In this document: piece by piece, positions 22,291 through 32,323 of the stretch | Layout: each line of letters opens with the position of its first letter | Numbering within the stretch: position 1 is the stretch's first letter | Assembly (NCBI RefSeq): GCF_905115235.1 | Contig: NC_051849.1 | Location: 136,692,712 to 136,756,711 of the forward strand | DNA length: 64,000 nucleotides | Source: Hermetia illucens | Taxonomy: Eukaryota > Arthropoda > Insecta > Diptera > Stratiomyidae | Direction of reading: 5' to 3' | Translations under genes and position numbers: made by a program | The notes under the pieces: generated by a model | Seen by the model: only the letters and a program-made list of their open reading frames with translations | The model's database searches: none | Told to the model about the DNA's origin: nothing

Positions 22291-22714
22291 GTGAAAATGA
22301 AACGAGCTCTCACAACTTATGAACTGTGCAGACGTACCTTTGCTTCGACATGGGGACTCAGGCTTCATGTGGTAATGTGGGTATACGTTTCCGTTCAAGC
22401 CGAAGTTTATGCGATCCTAAGGCGGTTGAAGGGCAGGCACATCGCAATCTGCAGTGATAGGCAAGCTGCATTGAGGGCGTTGAATAGTCCTTTGGTCACC
22501 GCGAAAATCGTTCATGAATGCAGAAACCGTTTGAACTCTGTCTCTAGATTCAATACGGCTATATTGGAGATCGTCTGCGAAATTGAGAGTTCGAACATCC
22601 AAGAGACAAAAGTCATATGGGTTCCGGCAAAGAGTGGAACCCACCTAAATAGAATGGCGTACTATGCGGCTAAAGGGGCCACCTATAGTGGTTCCCAACT
22701 AACAACCATCAGCC
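22291..22714 (+). mobile_element. LINE RNase H relic
   Basis: VQAEVYAILRRLKGRHIAIC, SDRQAALRALNSPLVTAKIV and VIWVPAKSGTHLN match the RNase H domain of I- or LOA-type LINEs (AE, SD and the region of the usual HxGxxGN, here degenerate). RNase H would follow RT in one element, so this is a separate piece next to the R1-like copy. Confidence 0.65.
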
Positions 22715-24912
22715 AAAAGGAGACTCCGCAGCGCAATAAACGCAATAAGCAAAGTTCGCCACTGGCAAGATCTGGTCGACGAGGTGAATGGGGATCCGTG
22801 GGGACTCGGTTACAAACTGGTAACCCGAAAAATCAGGCCTCTGCGGAAACCCTGTTCACTTAAGGCCGAGCAGATGGACCACATTGTAAGGGCACTATTC
22901 CCTGCGCACCCCGTATGGGATGATGACGTCGGCGCGGAGAGCGCAGAGGACTGTCCACTTTTCTCTATAAATGAGTTGGCCAGGCGCCAGAGCCCGATGG
23001 TATTCCAGCAGAGGTATACAAACTGGTATTCGATCCGCGGCCAGACCTACTGCTTGGCGCATTCAACGCTTGCCTGCAAGAGGGCATTTTCCCTGCTCGT
23101 TGGAAGGTTGCGAGGCTTGCGCTGATCCATAAAGGGAGAGGCGACCCCGAATTGCCGTCTTCATACCGCCCACTGTGTATGCTTGACACTGCTGGGAAAG
23201 TGCTCAAAAAGCTCATCAGAAGTAGACTCGCTGAAGCAATACGCGCTGCCGGAGATTTATCTTCCCCGCAGTTTGGTTTTAGAGCAGGGAGATCGACAAT
23301 TGATGCTGTCATGCAAGTCGTGGACGCCGTTCGACGAGCAGAGGCACATAGCCGCCGAACTCCACGGGTGGTGCTCCTCACTCATTTGACGTCAGAAACG
23401 CCTTTAATTCCATAAGATGGAAAGACATTCTAGGCACACTAGATAATACTTTCAACGTGTCGAACTATCTCTTACGGATATTGAGGGACTATCTGAGGAA
23501 CCGCTCCCTGCTCTATGAAACACTAGAGGGTCAAAGGTGGATGGAGGTCACGTCGGGGGTAGCACAGGGATCCATCCTAGGGCCGGGCCTCTGGAACGCT
23601 ACCTATGACAATTTACTTAAACTCGACATGCCAGAAGAGTCGCGCCTGGTCGGCTATACAGATGATGTCGCAGCGCTTGTTGCTGGACGCACTGTCGAAC
23701 AGGCGCAAAGCAGACCGGCATATTAATGCGATGGATAAGTGGATGGATGACTGCTCATGGTTTCAACCTTGCACTGAAAAAAACCGAAGTAGTCATCTAG
23801 ACTAAAAGGAGAATTCCGACCCGGCGAGTCGATAATCGAGTCAAAATCAGCGGTAAAGTACTTCGGGTTGACTCTTGACTCAAAGATGAGCTTTTCTGAG
23901 CAAATCAAAGAAGCAGTGAACAAGGCTGCGGCTGGAGTTTGGGCGTTAAGTAGGCTAATGGCAAACATTGGGGGTCCTACGTCAAGCAGGCGACGTCTCC
24001 CGATGAGTTCAACACAGTCTATCCTGCTATACGGCGCAGAGGTATGGGCTGGGTATATCGTAAACGCCTCGCGCAAGTACAGAGACGGGCAGCTTTGCGG
24101 GTGGCGTCTGCCTATCTCTGAACCGGCCGTGATGGCGATCGCGGGAGTGATCTACGTTGCTCTTCTTGCTAAGGAGCGTCAAGCCATATACAAGCGCAAG
24201 GGAGATGAGCCAAGGGAGGTGGTTGCTCGCGAAGAACGGCAACGCACTCTAGATGAGTGGCAGCTCTCGTGGCAAAATGAAATTAGAGGCAGATGGACTG
24301 CGCGGCTCATCGGTAACTTAGGTGCGTGGCTGAATCGGAAGCATGGTGGGACTGACTATTTTTTTACCCCCTTCCTTACTCCTTTAAATGGGCATGGAAG
24401 TTTTCAGTCTTACCTGCCCAAGATTGGAAAGGCGCGATCTCCGGATTGTGTGCTTTGCAATGGAGTTGTGGACGACGCCCACCATACTTTTTTTCTTGTG
24501 GAAGGTGGGAAGGGCTTCGTCAGCAGCTCTATTTAAACACAGGGGATCTCTCTCCAGACAGCATTATCGAAGAGATGCTGAGGACTGCTGACAGGTGGAA
24601 CCGTGTTGCCCATTACGTTCGGGCCTTTCTCGTTGCTAAGAAGATAGAACTCGACCGGTGGAGGAGCCGGATGGCAGGGGGTTCCTTGAACTGACAGTTC
24701 CCTTCCTCCTCTCCCCTCCCGTTGGTGAAATGAATTCCCTGATTTGAAGGCTCTGCAAGGCTGGAGAGTTCGGGGACTACCCCGAAGTAATGTGACAAAT
24801 ACATAGTTCCAGGCTAGCTCTCTGACGATGGGGAGGTGTTTAGTTGGTAGTCCGACGACGTACCGAACCGGGAGACCAACACTGTGTGCGTAAATGCATT
24901 CACTTACCCAGG
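22715..24912 (+). mobile_element. R1-like LINE, 5' truncated, dead
   Basis: Starts in the pre-RT region (NGDPWGLGYKLVTRKIRP). RT blocks follow in several frames: ALIHKGRGDPELPSSYRPLC, SPQFGFRAGRSTIDAVMQVV, GVAQGSILGPGLWN, and LVGYTDDVAALV with YTDD at the catalytic site instead of YADD. A zinc knuckle (CVLCNGVVDDAHHTFF) and the end RWRSRMAGGSLN come next, then a 3' UTR that matches 54905-55140. Frameshifts separate the blocks. The group is R1/LOA; exact clade is uncertain. Confidence 0.85.
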
Positions 24913-24949
24913 CAGGGTTTTTGCTAGCTTCTTCCCCACACTGTCTCTG

Positions 24950-25138
24950 AAACTACCAGAATTCATTGATTCGCAAACAGCTCCCACAATCAAGACTTTC
25001 AATAGACTCTATTAAAATTAGTAAACTAAGCAATGACTTACCTCCAGAGACAGTTGATCACATATTCTTCTCATGTCAGATCTTTGCCGCTTTTAGGAAG
25101 AATTATAATTGAAGCAAAGTTTTCAACTCTGTAAACAT
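24950..25138 (+). mobile_element. LINE 3' fragment with zinc-knuckle-like end
   Basis: Reads QSRLSIDSIKISKLSNDLPP, ETVDHIFFSCQIFAAFRKNY. The ETVDHIFFSC string is typical of the Cys/His region near the end of LINE ORF2. Clade not determined. Confidence 0.5.
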
Positions 25139-25145
25139 CGAAAAA

Positions 25146-25232
25146 GTTGACTGACGGTTTCGTCCAGGGCAGAGGCAACTCATCAAAGGCTGCCTCACCT
25201 CTGCCCTGGGAGCAGCGTGACCGAAAGTAACG
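25146..25232. repeat. Snapback repeat, copy 1
   Basis: About 87 bp: TTGACTGACGGTTTCGTCC, AGGGCAGAGGCAACTCATCA, GGCTGCCTCACCTCTGCCCT, GGGAGCAGCGTGACCGAAAG. CCAGGGCAGAGG pairs with CCTCTGCCCTGG and, alternatively, GAGGCA with TGCCTC. Close copies at 37491-37572 and 63910-63998. Confidence 0.75.
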
Positions 25233-25236
25233 ACAG

Positions 25237-25509
25237 ATGGTAATCGCTCCATTTAAATATAATCGCAAAATCGTAATGAATACGAATAATATTCAAGTGA
25301 AATCCGTCATAAGTTCAGACCTAAACAAGGCCGAAGTAATTTTTTTATTGTGGATGCTAGGAGTCCTCAGTGCGCACCCCCTTGGTAAAGTAAACATGTT
25401 GCTTAGAAGCGGAAGCAAGAACCACATTGAAGATTTAATAGACTTTATTAAGAAATCAGGAGTTAAATTGTCTCGAACAGGCACAAACATTTGTCTAATT
25501 GTGTTTTAA
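25237..25509 (+). CDS. Hypothetical 90-codon open frame, doubtful
   Basis: An open frame with a better ATG at 25276 gives about 77 residues (MNTNNIQVKSVISSDLNKAE ... LSRTGTNICLIVF). It has a hydrophobic patch (VIFLLWMLGVLSAHPLG) and a charged end. I recognise no family. It sits just after the snapback repeat and could be a chance frame or part of a mobile element. Confidence 0.2.
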   Translation: MVIAPFKYNRKIVMNTNNIQVKSVISSDLNKAEVIFLLWMLGVLSAHPLGKVNMLLRSGSKNHIEDLIDFIKKSGVKLSRTGTNICLIVF

Positions 25510-25750
25510 TACGCGTATCCTGCCAATATATCACGCAATATTCTGTCGTGCATTTGTTATAATTTCTTTCACTTCCTTCTACTGTTGCGAATCATAAAAT
25601 TGCAATCAGAATTGTAAGTTAGAAAACATTATGTAAAACACTTCTTCTCTAAAAAAGGAATATTTTTACTTTTGGCTTTTAAAAATTTTGTTACGTTCCG
25701 GAAGGGTTTGCTTTCTTTCTTCACATCACTCCATATTATATTTCCATCTT

Positions 25751-25951
25751 TTATTCCTGAAGATTAGGAGCATCTGAACTCATTTGTTTCCACCTAACTT
25801 TCGAGTAGTGTCCCCATTCCTCTGCCAATCGCTTATACAGACATTTCTTGAGAATATCATTAACTTTTCATTTTTTACCAGAAACACTCAGTCCAGCCAA
25901 ATCGGCCTCAGCCTCAAATCTATTTAACGGAGGTCTTCGTCCGTTTGCCAT
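25751..25951 (-). pseudogene. 66-codon minus-strand frame with one internal TGA
   Basis: From ATG at 25951 to TAA at 25751 the minus strand reads as 66 codons with one interruption, a TGA at codon 28 (MANGRRPPLNRFEAEADLAG, LSVSGKK, stop, KVNDILKKCLYKRLAEEWGH, YSKVRWKQMSSDAPNLQE). The composition looks protein-like. It may be a decayed gene fragment or retrocopy; I do not recognise the parent. No splice pair removes the stop. Confidence 0.35.
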
Positions 25952-26294
25952 AGTTCCAATTCCACGTCATATACAATGTTGTGTCCTATTGTAATTTACA
26001 ACAAGTCCAAGGTTATAAATAATGAAATGGTTGTAAATACTACTTTCTATCAAGGTTGTGTTTAATGTTACTACAAAGACCCCAGAACTGAATACCAAAA
26101 CCGCAAACTTTTCATTATACGCTCTTTAACCAAGGCAGGCCTTTTCTCTCGGTTTTCTTCTGCTCGGACTAAGGAACTTCAAATAAAAATATTAACAAAT
26201 TTCAAAAAAACTCTCCAGTCTTACCTCGTAAATTATGTACAGAAATAGTGTTCAAAATTTGAAAAGGATCGGTGCAGTAATTTTAGTTTGAACA
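25952..26294. other. AT-rich gap, nothing recognised
   Basis: No gene or named repeat between the minus-strand frame and the short family A copy. Confidence 0.5.
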
Positions 26295-26556
26295 ATAAAA
26301 CAAGTCGGGAAACCGGAAGCTGAGCGCTTCAGGTATGAAAGGTTTTGTTTGCTGCTTGTGTGAGTATATTTGAGTGGGATAGTTTTATCCCATTTGTACG
26401 TAGCCCGTTAAGAATATCCATTTAGCATGTCAGATTTGGGTCCGCAGGTCCCACCTTCTCACCAAATATCGCGTCAATCGGTATAGCCGTTTCTGAGAAA
26501 AGAGCCTGTGACAGACAGACAGACAGACGGGCAGACAGACAGACATTGAACCGATT
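26295..26556 (+). repeat. Repeat family A, short internally deleted copy (about 260 bp)
   Basis: Begins CAAGTCGGGAAACCGGAAGC, with GCTTCAGGTATGAAAGG, and passes directly to CGTCAATCGGTATAGCCG and an (ACAG)n tract, ending ATTGAACCGATTTT. It serves as the uninterrupted reference for the 12276-12755 insertion. Confidence 0.75.
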
Positions 26557-27060
26557 TTGGCGTTGCGGCACTTGTTGCCGGACGCACTGTTGAACAGGCG
26601 CAAAGCAGACTTGGCATATTGATGCGACGGGTAAGCGGATGGATGATTGCTCACGGTTTCAACCTTGCGCTGGAAAAAAACCGAAGTATTCATCCTGACC
26701 AGAAGGAGAATCCCGACCCTGCGTCCCATATCGATCGCCGAGTTGACTATAGAGTCAAAACCAGCGATTAAATCTTGGTTTAATGCTCGACGCGAAGATG
26801 AGCTTCTTCGAGCAAATCAAAGCAGCAGCGGACAGGGCTGCAGCTGGAGTCGCGGCCTTGAGTCGGCTAATGGTAAATATATCGGGGGCCCTATATCAAC
26901 TAGGAGACGTCTCCGCATGGGAGCAACGCAGTCCGTTCTTCTCTATGGTGCGGAGGTATGGGCTGATGCCCTTGATAAGGAGGTGCATCGTAAACGCTTC
27001 GCTCAAGTGCAGAAGCGGGGAGCTTTGCGGGTGGCATTTTCAAGTCCGTACATAGCTAAG
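26557..27060 (+). mobile_element. R1-like LINE fragment
   Basis: Same family as 22715-24912: GRTVEQAQSRLGIL-type sequence, GWMIAHGFNLALEKNRSIHP-type reading, MSFFEQIKAAADRAAAGVAA, LSRLMVNISG and LYGAEVWADALDK. The last is the post-RT thumb region. Truncated on both sides, with at least two frame changes. Confidence 0.75.
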
Positions 27061-27739
27061 CTAAAAAATATCTACATCTCCCTTAAATTCCATGTGGAAC
27101 GATGTGGCCCACTATGTGCATGTGTGTTCACAATTCTCAGCTTCGCACCAAATTTGGTGTCAATAGTCATAACTGTTTCCAAAAAAATGCGTGTTGTAAA
27201 ATAACATAAAGTCTATAAATCTTCAACGTATCGAAGTGAAGTTTTTGAAGATGCAAACGTGAATACCCGAATCTAAAGCTGAGTGGAAATTCAAAGAGCG
27301 CCTTGGCGTGGCAACAGTGACGGACACATTTCTTAAATATTTGGGGTCCATAGAAATACCATGAAAAAGTGGATTTTTGCAGGAGGAAATATGGAAGATA
27401 AAAAGAGATATGTGGAGGATAAGAAGAGAAGTCCGCGGAGCCCGGTAAACAATAACCGAGACAATTTGCATAACGGTACATTTGGTCAGTTAAATGGGGA
27501 CAATAGGGCTATAGTCAACTTGTGAACCCTTTACGTTCAGCAAAGATCATCCGCCATAAACTTCAAAACCTTGGCTTCGCTGACGATAACGCCCTTGAAC
27601 GGGAGCGGCGTGCAAATATCCTGTGTAAGGACGAGTGGTGGATTCACCTACATCTGATGCCCAATAGACAAAACAGAAAAGTGAGAACGAGCAATCCTGC
27701 GAGTATTCTTACAATAGAGTGCCTTTACGTCGAATAAAG
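27061..27739. other. Gap with a faint family A end
   Basis: 27110-27200 resembles the hairpin-side part of family A (CACCAAATTTGGTGTCAATA). The remainder shows no gene; open frames under 105 codons lack motifs. Confidence 0.4.
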
Positions 27740-28915
27740 GCTATGATGCACCATCTCTTCATCGACTTTAAAGCCGCTTATGATAGTATAGCACGGGGAA
27801 AACAGTACACGGCCATGAAAGCATTCGGTATCCCGACGAAATTAATAAGACTGACTGGGCTAACCCTGACCAATGTGTGAGGCCAGATAAAAGCAGCAGG
27901 ATCAATGTCAAGACCATTCGACATCAACAACGGTCTACGACAAGTGATGCCCTATCATGCGTCCTCTTCAACCTGGCCCTCGAGAAAGTAATCCGTGATG
28001 CTGAGGTAAATGCAAGAGGTACGATCCTCTTTAAGTCCACCCAACTACTGGCCTATGCTGACGATATCGACATCATGGGAAGGACGACCCGAGACGTACA
28101 AACTGCCTTCATCCAGATCGAGCAGGCGGCCATTGGTGCGAGATCTTGGGATGCACATTAATGAAAGCAAGGCAAAATATATGGTGGCAACGTCAGCACC
28201 AAAAACCAACCAACCAACAACATCAAACCGCACTGGTCAAACGGGAAGAATAAAGATAGAAAAATACAACTTTGAGACCGTTGATAATTTCTCCTATCTT
28301 GGGTCGAAAATCACAACCGATAACAGCTACGATGACGATGAAATCCGCACACGGTTGTTGACTGCCAACAGAGCCTATTTCAACTTGCAAAAACTGTTCC
28401 ACTCGAAACGTCTCACCATAGGATCAAAGCTTTTACTGTACAAGACAATGATCTTGCCAGTCCTCATGTATTCCTCGGAGACTTGGATTCTTAGCAAGAA
28501 AAACTGCGAACTTTTGGCCGCGTTCGAGAGAAGAATACTCTGAAGAATTTTTGGCCCCCTACATGAGGATGGACGATTCCGTAGCCTACATAACGACGAA
28601 CCCTATGAGCGATACCATGATCGTCAGGTTGTGAATAAAATCCGGTTCAACAGGTTACGGTGGGCGGGTTACTTATTCCGTATGGATGAGGATGATCCAG
28701 CCCGGAAAGTCTATAAGGGCAATATCTATAGTAGAAAAAGAAGACGAGGCAGACCCTGCCTGAGATGGAACGATCGCGTAGGTCAGGACGCCAGACACCT
28801 CTTGGGGATATCGAATTGGTGGACCTCGGCGCAAAACCGGGATGTCTGGAGTTATTAAGGCAAGCCTAGACCGGATACCGGTTGTTGTGTCGTTGATGAT
28901 GATGAAAGGCTATGA
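27740..28915 (+). mobile_element. RTE-B LINE, RT to 3' end, dead
   Basis: Plus-strand RT blocks: HLFIDFKAAYDSIARG, FDINNGLRQ, LFNLALEKVIRDAEVNARGT, LLAYADDIDIMGRT (intact YADD), ETVDNFSYLGSKITTDNSYD, ILPVLMYSSETW, FERRILRRIFGPLHEDGRFR, RLRWAGYLFRMDEDDPARKV and CLRWNDRVGQDARHLLGISN. It breaks into several frames, with changes near 27880, 28150 and 28545. The endonuclease is missing, so this copy is 5' truncated. Confidence 0.88.
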
Positions 28916-30182
28916 TAAATGGTAGTCGCGGGAAAGGATCATCCCACTTTGTTGAGGAGCAAACCTATGTCGTGGAGAATACTAAAAAGGAAAAAAATTG
29001 TTTCGATTTTTTTTTTTATTGATGTTTATAGAATAGTAACTCAAGCATACCTGATTGAAATTTCGACACAATATCTCATTTTGATTCTAAAGCCTACCCC
29101 CTACATTCTATCATACTTGCCGGAGCGTAAACGGCTTGAAGAATCGTGTTATATGTAGTATGTATGTGAATAATATATGCCCCAGAATATATATCCTCTA
29201 GTATTTATCCAGATTCCGGTACATAAACATTGCAAGAACTGTTCGCAACGTTCAGTTCTGTGTTACTTATTTTGCTCGGAAATTAAACAATATTGCAACG
29301 TATGATATTACTACAGATCCAACGATGTCATATTGTATTACTCTCCTTTGTTAGGTGCGCTTTAAAGTACTTCAAATTTTTTTGAAAATTTAATTGTGAA
29401 TACTTTAAACGCATTTTACTCCAACGTGGTTTTTTGGTGTGCGGTGCAAAAATTTAACACTATGGAACGGATTTATTTCAAATTTAGCACACATACTTAT
29501 TGACTATTTAACTATTCTATTGACCACAATTTAGAACAAGTAATTAATATTTATCAGTTTGCAACCTTTTTTCAAACAAAAAAGGATCAAAATAGACACC
29601 CGTGTTCAAAGGTGTGTCAAACTGAAAGTGGTCAAGGACGTTTCATAGTCGCAGACACCGTTGTTGCTAATCTTTTAAAATAAAGACGAAGCGAATCTAT
29701 TCAACCTACATACGCAGCATAGTTCACCCTTGGCACAAGATCGTAAAATAATGTATTGCAACTTGTTGGAACGCCTTACCATCAGACGGGAAAATCCGAC
29801 CCTCATCAGCGATAGCTTAGCTCTGGATGATGTTCTTGATCTGTGACTTTCATTCCTAGCGCATGATTCTGAACATATCCTTAATTTATCATTTACCGCA
29901 GAGCCTTTCTAACAAACAAGATTATCAAATTGGCGATTAGACGCGATTAGGTGCGTTTTCACAGAGGTGAGGGCTCGGTACAATAACGCAAAGTGACAAG
30001 GTGCAGCGAATAGGATGAGGTATATAAGTGCGCATTCTCTAAGCTGTTGATAGGACGGATCATTGCTTGAAATCCGTTATTCTGGTGAATTTGGAAAAAG
30101 CTGAAAGGACCATTACAGTTCTCGAGAAATTTCGATTCGAAGGCTAGATGGAAAACTCAGTTCTAATTTCGACGCATAAACT
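28916..30182. other. 1.27-kb AT-rich intergenic stretch
   Basis: No coding or repeat signal recognised between the RTE-B LINE and the 3' end of PYROXD1. Short AT-rich tracts only. Confidence 0.55.
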
Positions 30183-30188
30183 TTTATT
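30183..30188 (-). terminator. AATAAA poly(A) signal of PYROXD1
   Basis: On the minus strand AATAAA starts 7 bases after the stop codon (30198-30196), implying a very short 3' UTR. Confidence 0.6.
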
Positions 30189-30195
30189 CAAACCA

Positions 30196-31596
30196 CTAAT
30201 CAAAATAATCTTCAATGTCAATGTCGGGATTGAGAATGTCATCACCATAAGGCGTGAGGTCCAGTTGATTCAAAATTAAGTTTTCACTGGTCTCTTCCAA
30301 CCCTGTCTCTCCAATCAAAATAGCCCCCTGCAGTCGCCCATCAACTAAAACGTATTTTATATATTCTAAATCGGGAGTGACGCGAACCAGCATTTCATAT
30401 CTGTTCCCGAGCCCTTGTCCGTTATACTTCCCCAGCAGAACCACTTGATACCCGAATAAATTCGTCACATGCCCGAACAATTCGAAACAGAAGTCTTGAG
30501 TGATCTCTTCATTCCGAAGGGCAGCCACCATGCTCTTTCCGGCCATCGCGCCCATCTGTCGAGCCTGTGTCCACAGGCGCATCTGAAACCAATGGTGAGC
30601 ACGGTCCCAGCTGGCGTAACAAATATCGCCGGCAGCAAAAATGTCGGGAATGTTAGTTTTCATTAGAGCATCGACTGAAATCCCTCCATCAGGTCCGAAC
30701 GTGAATGGCTGGTCGTAGGTGAAGTTCAGAGAAGGCGCTACACCAGTCGCCGAGACTACGAAGTCGCAAGGGATTGATTCTCCGTTAGTCAGGAGCAGTT
30801 CAATTGGGAAGGCACTGTCCGCGGTGTTTTTGATTTCCTTAATTTCGGTTTCATAGTGGATTCGCACTGAATCTGGTATGTCCTTAACCTTCCCTTCTAT
30901 ATTGATTTTACGATGCCAATCTGGCCCCAGAGCAGCTCCACGCTGATTTGCAGCCGATGTTTGACCTTCTTCCGTATAACGCATTCGTTTGATTGTCGCC
31001 TTCTCGGGCTTGGAATCTTTAGCCTTCAGTCTTGACTGGAAGAATTTCGCAGCTCCTGCGTCAACGAATGTCGAGGAAATGTGGTCATCTTTGATCACCC
31101 AATCGATTCCGATGCCGTTCACTTCGTAGGCGATTTCCGATGCTATTCCACCGTTTCCAATCAATGCAATTTTTCGCGAGTTCTTAATACGTTTCTGGAA
31201 TTCGAGAACTGATTCGGTATCCCGAATGCCGATGATGTGCGGATTATTCGGTTCGATTAGCTTCGGACGGGCGCCGGTGCATAGACACAGATAGTTGTAG
31301 TGAATCGTTCGTCCGTTCTTAGTTCGAATGGTTTTTGCCTGCGAGTTGATGCTTTCCAGGATGTCTACTAGGACGTGCACGTGCCTATTGATGTTCTCGG
31401 CGTCTTTCTCTTCAATATCGAACTTGGTCAGAGATTTGCCGAGCGGGACCAGGTTCGTAACGGTCTTAATGAGCGACGATTCGGTTAGGAGATAGATACT
31501 TTCATCTGGACAGAGGAAAGAGATGGTTTCAGCACAGGACACTCCGGCAATCCCACCCCCAACGATGACAAAAGTTGCTTTAATTTGGTTCGCCAT
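30196..31596 (-). CDS. PYROXD1: PYROXD1, pyridine nucleotide-disulfide oxidoreductase-like
   Basis: Single-exon 466-aa flavoprotein of the class I pyridine nucleotide-disulfide oxidoreductase fold. The FAD-binding glycine motif is VGGGIAGVSCAE (12-23); LCLCTGARPKL lies near 103; the NAD(P)H motif is IALIGNGGIASEIAYE (143-158); ATGVAP and the second FAD motif IFAAGD follow at 283-324. As in PYROXD1, no CxxxxC redox pair is seen. The human protein (about 500 aa) keeps the tRNA ligase RTCB complex from oxidation and is linked to myopathy (family knowledge). The start ATG at 31596 is 50 bp after the stop of mRpS18B on the same strand, so the promoter must overlap that gene or the two share a transcript. 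Confidence 0.93.
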   Translation of the reverse strand: MANQIKATFVIVGGGIAGVSCAETISFLCPDESIYLLTESSLIKTVTNLVPLGKSLTKFDIEEKDAENINRHVHVLVDILESINSQAKTIRTKNGRTIHYNYLCLCTGARPKLIEPNNPHIIGIRDTESVLEFQKRIKNSRKIALIGNGGIASEIAYEVNGIGIDWVIKDDHISSTFVDAGAAKFFQSRLKAKDSKPEKATIKRMRYTEEGQTSAANQRGAALGPDWHRKINIEGKVKDIPDSVRIHYETEIKEIKNTADSAFPIELLLTNGESIPCDFVVSATGVAPSLNFTYDQPFTFGPDGGISVDALMKTNIPDIFAAGDICYASWDRAHHWFQMRLWTQARQMGAMAGKSMVAALRNEEITQDFCFELFGHVTNLFGYQVVLLGKYNGQGLGNRYEMLVRVTPDLEYIKYVLVDGRLQGAILIGETGLEETSENLILNQLDLTPYGDDILNPDIDIEDYFD

Positions 31597-31645
31597 TGGT
31601 TGCTAGTCTTAAGCCTAAAGGATTGTCTAAAAACTACTGTTTGGA

Positions 31646-31651
31646 TTTATT
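31646..31651 (-). terminator. AATAAA overlapping the mRpS18B stop codon
   Basis: The stop codon TAA (31649-31647) lies inside AATAAA (AAGAAATAAATCC on the minus strand). If used, cleavage would fall just before or at the PYROXD1 start. Confidence 0.5.
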
Positions 31652-32323
31652 TCTTCGACTCGTTTTTCTCGTTGTAGTACTCGGAGTAGTCGTACTCCCT
31701 GAAAGGAACGTCGAAGGTCAGGTAACCAAAATCACGTGCTCGTTCAACAGAAATAAGGAGTTCCTGGTGCCTCTTCTGGCACACGCCTGTCTTCGAATAA
31801 CTAATGACTTCGCCGCTTTGCGGTGAGATGAATTGCTTTAGCAAATCAACGTTCCTATAGTCCAAAACGAGGTACTCGTCACGGCACACTGGGCAGGGAT
31901 TTCCTGTCGACAGCATTCCCTTTCGTATGCAAGTTTTGCGGGTCTTTCGAGGTGGGAACATTCCCTTGTGGTTACGTCTGTAATTCAAAGATGGAGCTTA
32001 GTCTCATCCGATACTACACCGAGTTATCTTTCACGAGCTCACCTGTATTGCTCCCATACTAGATACTCTCCATAGGTTTCCTTGTAGGCAGCACTTTTCA
32101 GATAGCGGATGCTCGTTTCGACAGGAATAACTTTGGTTCGGTCGCGAGCCTTTTCCTTTTCCGACGGCTCACGTGTCACGGTTTCCGGTGCCTCTTGTAC
32201 CTCAGGAGGTTCTTCTGTTGAATAATTTGTTGTATTTAAGGAAAAAATTCTTGAGGTATTTCCTTTCAGAAAATTGCGAAATATATTCGGCCTGGCCAAG
32301 AAAGCGAAGTTTATGACGGACAT
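31647..32323 (-). CDS. mRpS18B: Mitochondrial ribosomal protein S18B (mS40), 2 exons
   Basis: Exons 32323-32043 and 31977-31647 join across a 65-bp GT-AG intron (codon CAG|GTGAGC side gives Arg94) into 203 aa. The N-terminus is basic and hydroxylated (FAFLARPNIFRNFLKGNTSR), as expected for mitochondrial import. The core has VETSIRYLKSAAYKETYGEY, RKTRKTCIRKGMLSTGNPCP, VCRDEYLVLDYRNVDLLKQF and TGVCQKRHQELL, matching the bS18-like domain of MRPS18B/mS40 with its Cys residues (CPVC, GVC). It is a small-subunit mitoribosome protein. No other member of the S18 trio (S18A, S18C) fits as well. Confidence 0.95.

Noticed and set aside
25751-25951. Selenoprotein reading of the TGA at codon 28
   Set aside because: No SECIS-like element was recognised downstream on the minus strand and the TGA context is not redox-like.
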